From the NCBI GenBank assembly GCA_038256565.1, contig JBBSKG010000104.1:1-8515 (forward strand): a DNA stretch of 8,515 nucleotides, in the 5' to 3' direction. The DNA comes from JACOTK01 sp038256565. Lineage in GTDB: Bacteria > Actinomycetota > Acidimicrobiia > Acidimicrobiales > CADCSY01. Within the stretch, counting starts at the first letter, position 1, and the number at the start of each line of letters is the position of its first letter. The notes under the pieces were generated by a model, which was not told the DNA's origin, searched no databases, and saw nothing but the letters and a program-made list of their open reading frames with translations. Below, in pieces: positions 6,831 through 8,515 of this stretch. The translations under genes and the position numbers were made by a program.

Positions 6831-8194
6831 AGCCCAGCGATGAGTCGGTCTACCCGGTCGTCGCGTGGCTTGAATGGATCTTTACAAAGCACAGTGCGTT
6901 GGGCTTGATCGTTCAGCTTCAGATGCACCCAGTCAACGGTGTAATCACGCTTGTGCTCTTTGGCAGCACGAATGAACTCACCACGAAGGCGTGCTCTTGT
7001 TGTCTGCGGGGGTTCCAAGCTGTCAGGACCAGCCCTATCGATATCGGCATCTAAGCAGATTCGCTCAACCATGCCACGTGCCTGCATGCGATAAAACAAG
7101 CCCCGTTCGCGATTGATGTCGTGGTACTGCAAATCCATCAATGCGATTTTTGGATGAGTAAGCGGAATGTCATGCTTCGCCCTGTAAGCCTCAATAAGGT
7201 GATACTTAATGACCCAATCGACTTCACGATCAAGGCTCAGAGGATCGGTTTTGAGCGCCGTTAAACAGTGCTCCCACATGTCGAGCGCTTGTTTTTCAAG
7301 AGTGCTCAATTCGTGGGTTTCGGCATAACGCAGCGCACGGTCGAGGTATTCAGTCTGAATATCTAGTGCAGTTACCTCTCGGCCGTTTGAAAGACGCACA
7401 CGTCTTGTGCAAGTTATGTCATGGCTGATTTCACGAATTGCTCTAATCGGATTTTCTAGTGTCATGTCTCGCAAAATGACGTGCGGGTCTTCCAGCATTC
7501 GCAACATGAGAGACGCTGCCCCAACCTTTAAGAAGGTGGTGTATTCACTCATGTTGGAGTCACCGACGATCACATGCAGTCGTCGATATTTTTCGGCATC
7601 GGCATGGGGCTCATCACGGGTGTTGATGATCGGTCTGCTGCGAGTTGTGGCACTAGATACACCTTCCCAGATGTGCTCGGCTCGCTGCGAAATCGAATAG
7701 CTTGCTCCCCTAGCGGTTTGAAGCACCTTGCCCGCCCCCGCATAAATCTGGCGGGAAACCAAGAAGGGGATGAGAACCTCTGCATAGTGACCGAAGTCGT
7801 CACGGCGACTGGTTAGGTAATTCTCATGACAGCCATAGGAGTTGCCAGCGGAATCAGTGTTGTTCTTAAAGAGATAGACCACTCCACGAATGCCCTCTTC
7901 ACGCAAGCGCTGTTCTGCAAAGCCCAACAGTTGTTCAAGGATGCGCTCCCCTGCCTTGTCATGGACTACCAAATCATAAATCGAGTCACATTCGGGGGTC
8001 GCATATTCGGGATGCGAACCAACGTCAAGATAGAGCCGAGCACCGTTCTCAAGAAACACGTTGCTTGAACGGCCCCACGAAACGACCCGTCGAAACAGAT
8101 AACGAGCAACCTCATCAGGGCTCAGTCGGCGCTGACCACGCAGTGTGCAGGTAACGCCATATTCGTTTTCTAGGCCAAAGATGCGCCGGTCCAT
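6827..8194 (-). CDS. pafA: Pup--protein ligase PafA
   Basis: A complete 455-residue protein, close to the 452 of the Mycobacterium tuberculosis enzyme as I recall it. PafA uses ATP to phosphorylate the C-terminal glutamate of Pup and joins it to a substrate lysine, marking the protein for the actinobacterial proteasome in the cytoplasm. The N-terminus MDRRIFGLENEYGVTCTLRG carries the metal-binding Glu9; Asp57 in LYLDVGSHPEYAT matches the catalytic aspartate of the family. KNNTDSAGNSYGCHENYL (110-127), AEHIWEGVSSATTRSRPIIN (172-191) and the C-terminal QTTRARLRGEFI and DWVHLKLNDQAQRTVLCKDP blocks are all intact. It is PafA rather than the related deamidase/depupylase Dop, judged by those C-terminal blocks and by its position after prcA. 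The ATG at 8194 has only a weak upstream AGGT. The stop at 6829-6827 is 4 bases before the DUF3866 start. Confidence 0.98.
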   Translation of the reverse strand: MDRRIFGLENEYGVTCTLRGQRRLSPDEVARYLFRRVVSWGRSSNVFLENGARLYLDVGSHPEYATPECDSIYDLVVHDKAGERILEQLLGFAEQRLREEGIRGVVYLFKNNTDSAGNSYGCHENYLTSRRDDFGHYAEVLIPFLVSRQIYAGAGKVLQTARGASYSISQRAEHIWEGVSSATTRSRPIINTRDEPHADAEKYRRLHVIVGDSNMSEYTTFLKVGAASLMLRMLEDPHVILRDMTLENPIRAIREISHDITCTRRVRLSNGREVTALDIQTEYLDRALRYAETHELSTLEKQALDMWEHCLTALKTDPLSLDREVDWVIKYHLIEAYRAKHDIPLTHPKIALMDLQYHDINRERGLFYRMQARGMVERICLDADIDRAGPDSLEPPQTTRARLRGEFIRAAKEHKRDYTVDWVHLKLNDQAQRTVLCKDPFKPRDDRVDRLIAGL

Positions 8195-8259
8195 AGGGTC
8201 ACGCTACCTGGATGGTCTGTGATAGTGGGGCCATAAGTACCTATCGGCGGCGATGGTCA

Positions 8260-8359
8260 GGACCCGAGACAAAACTACCTGCGCGGCCGAAGGCCGAAAG
8301 TGAGTAAACCAAGAAGGCTAAACGTGTAAGCGCCGCGCAAGTAGTTTTGTCACTGGTCC
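8260..8359. repeat. Long imperfect inverted repeat between prcA and pafA
   Basis: The arms 8260-8287 and 8332-8359 are complementary at 25 of 28 positions and enclose a 44-base loop. The innermost 20 bases (8268-8287 with 8332-8351) have one mismatch, an A/C on the plus strand that becomes a G-U pair in RNA read in the gene direction. The right arm begins at the base after the prcA stop codon. No run of U follows the structure, so it is not a standard intrinsic terminator. Within the left arm and loop a second, smaller palindrome (8284-8296, CGGCC-TTC-GGCCG in the gene direction) could compete. It may be a processing or attenuation hairpin, or a small repeat element inserted after prcA. Confidence 0.85.
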
Positions 8360-8515
8360 TTAGCTTGTGACGCCAAGTAGCGCAGCAACTTCGTCGTCTT
8401 CAATCCGTTGGAAGACTCGACGTTCATCGCTACGGGTCAAGATCGCTACTTCAAGATCGCTAGCAGGAAGAATGCGGTCAGGGCCGCCAAGTGCTTGTAC
8501 ACAAGCGCCAAGCAC
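8360..8515 (-). CDS. prcA: Proteasome alpha subunit, C-terminal fragment
   Basis: The last 51 codons and TAA stop of a gene entering from the right edge. The peptide reads ALGGPDRILPASDLEVAILT, then RSDERRVFQRIEDDEVAALL and GVTS. The LEVAxL...RRxFxRI pattern is the C-terminal strand and helix region of actinobacterial PrcA as I know it, and pafA downstream is its usual neighbour. PrcA forms the outer rings of the 20S core, gating entry to the PrcB catalytic chamber and docking the Mpa/ARC ATPase. The N-terminus and the upstream genes (expected prcB and pup) are outside the window. The tail is short and ends immediately before a long inverted repeat. Confidence 0.88.
   Translation of the reverse strand: MLGACVQALGGPDRILPASDLEVAILTRSDERRVFQRIEDDEVAALLGVTS

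Noticed and set aside
8195..8260. Possible separate promoter for pafA
   Set aside because: CTGACC and TACTTA can be found upstream of the start but are only 15 bases apart and poorly matched. This is not enough to call a promoter.
8260..8359. Intrinsic terminator of prcA
   Set aside because: The inverted repeat is strong, but its loop is 44 bases and no U-rich tract follows in the gene direction. It is recorded as a repeat or RNA structure instead.

Overview
The window reads as an actinobacterial chromosome segment in which every gene I can support lies on the minus strand. From right to left (the direction of transcription) they are the 3' end of prcA (20S proteasome alpha subunit), a complete pafA (Pup ligase), a complete DUF3866-family gene, and the first 1,866 codons of a very large secreted RHS/YD-repeat protein that runs off the left edge. 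The Pup-proteasome genes restrict the source to Actinobacteria or a close relative. The wording of PafA and the roughly 50 % GC in a sampled line of pafA look to me like a lower-GC Acidimicrobiia-type lineage, but that placement is from memory and tentative.

Right part (5752-8515): prcA, pafA and DUF3866 form a compact co-directional cluster. PrcA is an outer-ring subunit of the proteasome core. PafA ligates the small protein Pup to lysines of proteins sent to that proteasome. The DUF3866 protein has no assigned reaction; its start lies 4 bases after the pafA stop, so the two are very probably co-translated. pup, dop, prcB and the ATPase gene are not in view. A 28-base imperfect inverted repeat with a 44-base loop fills most of the 165-base gap between prcA and pafA and begins at the base after the prcA stop codon.

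Intergenic 5601-5751: this holds the probable promoter of the RHS gene. A TTGACC box and a TACTGT box are separated by 20 bases that include an uninterrupted run of nine G (sense strand), followed by a GGGGAG ribosome binding site. A homopolymer in a promoter spacer is the layout of known phase-variable promoters.

Left part (1-5600): a single stop-free frame encodes a Sec signal peptide, an N-terminal beta-rich region, a DNRLRE-type domain, a fibronectin-like stretch, a first PA14 domain, an RHS stretch, a second PA14 domain, a YD-repeat core, and finally the start of another beta-rich module cut by the window edge. The C-terminal tip, where RHS proteins usually carry a toxin or other variable domain, is outside the window. 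Base composition and codon usage change sharply near 4430: the first ~390 codons resemble the neighbouring host genes, and the remaining ~1,480 codons are much richer in G+C. The gene therefore looks like a fusion of a resident 5' end with imported sequence. No RNA genes, CRISPR arrays, insertion sequences or plus-strand genes were found.
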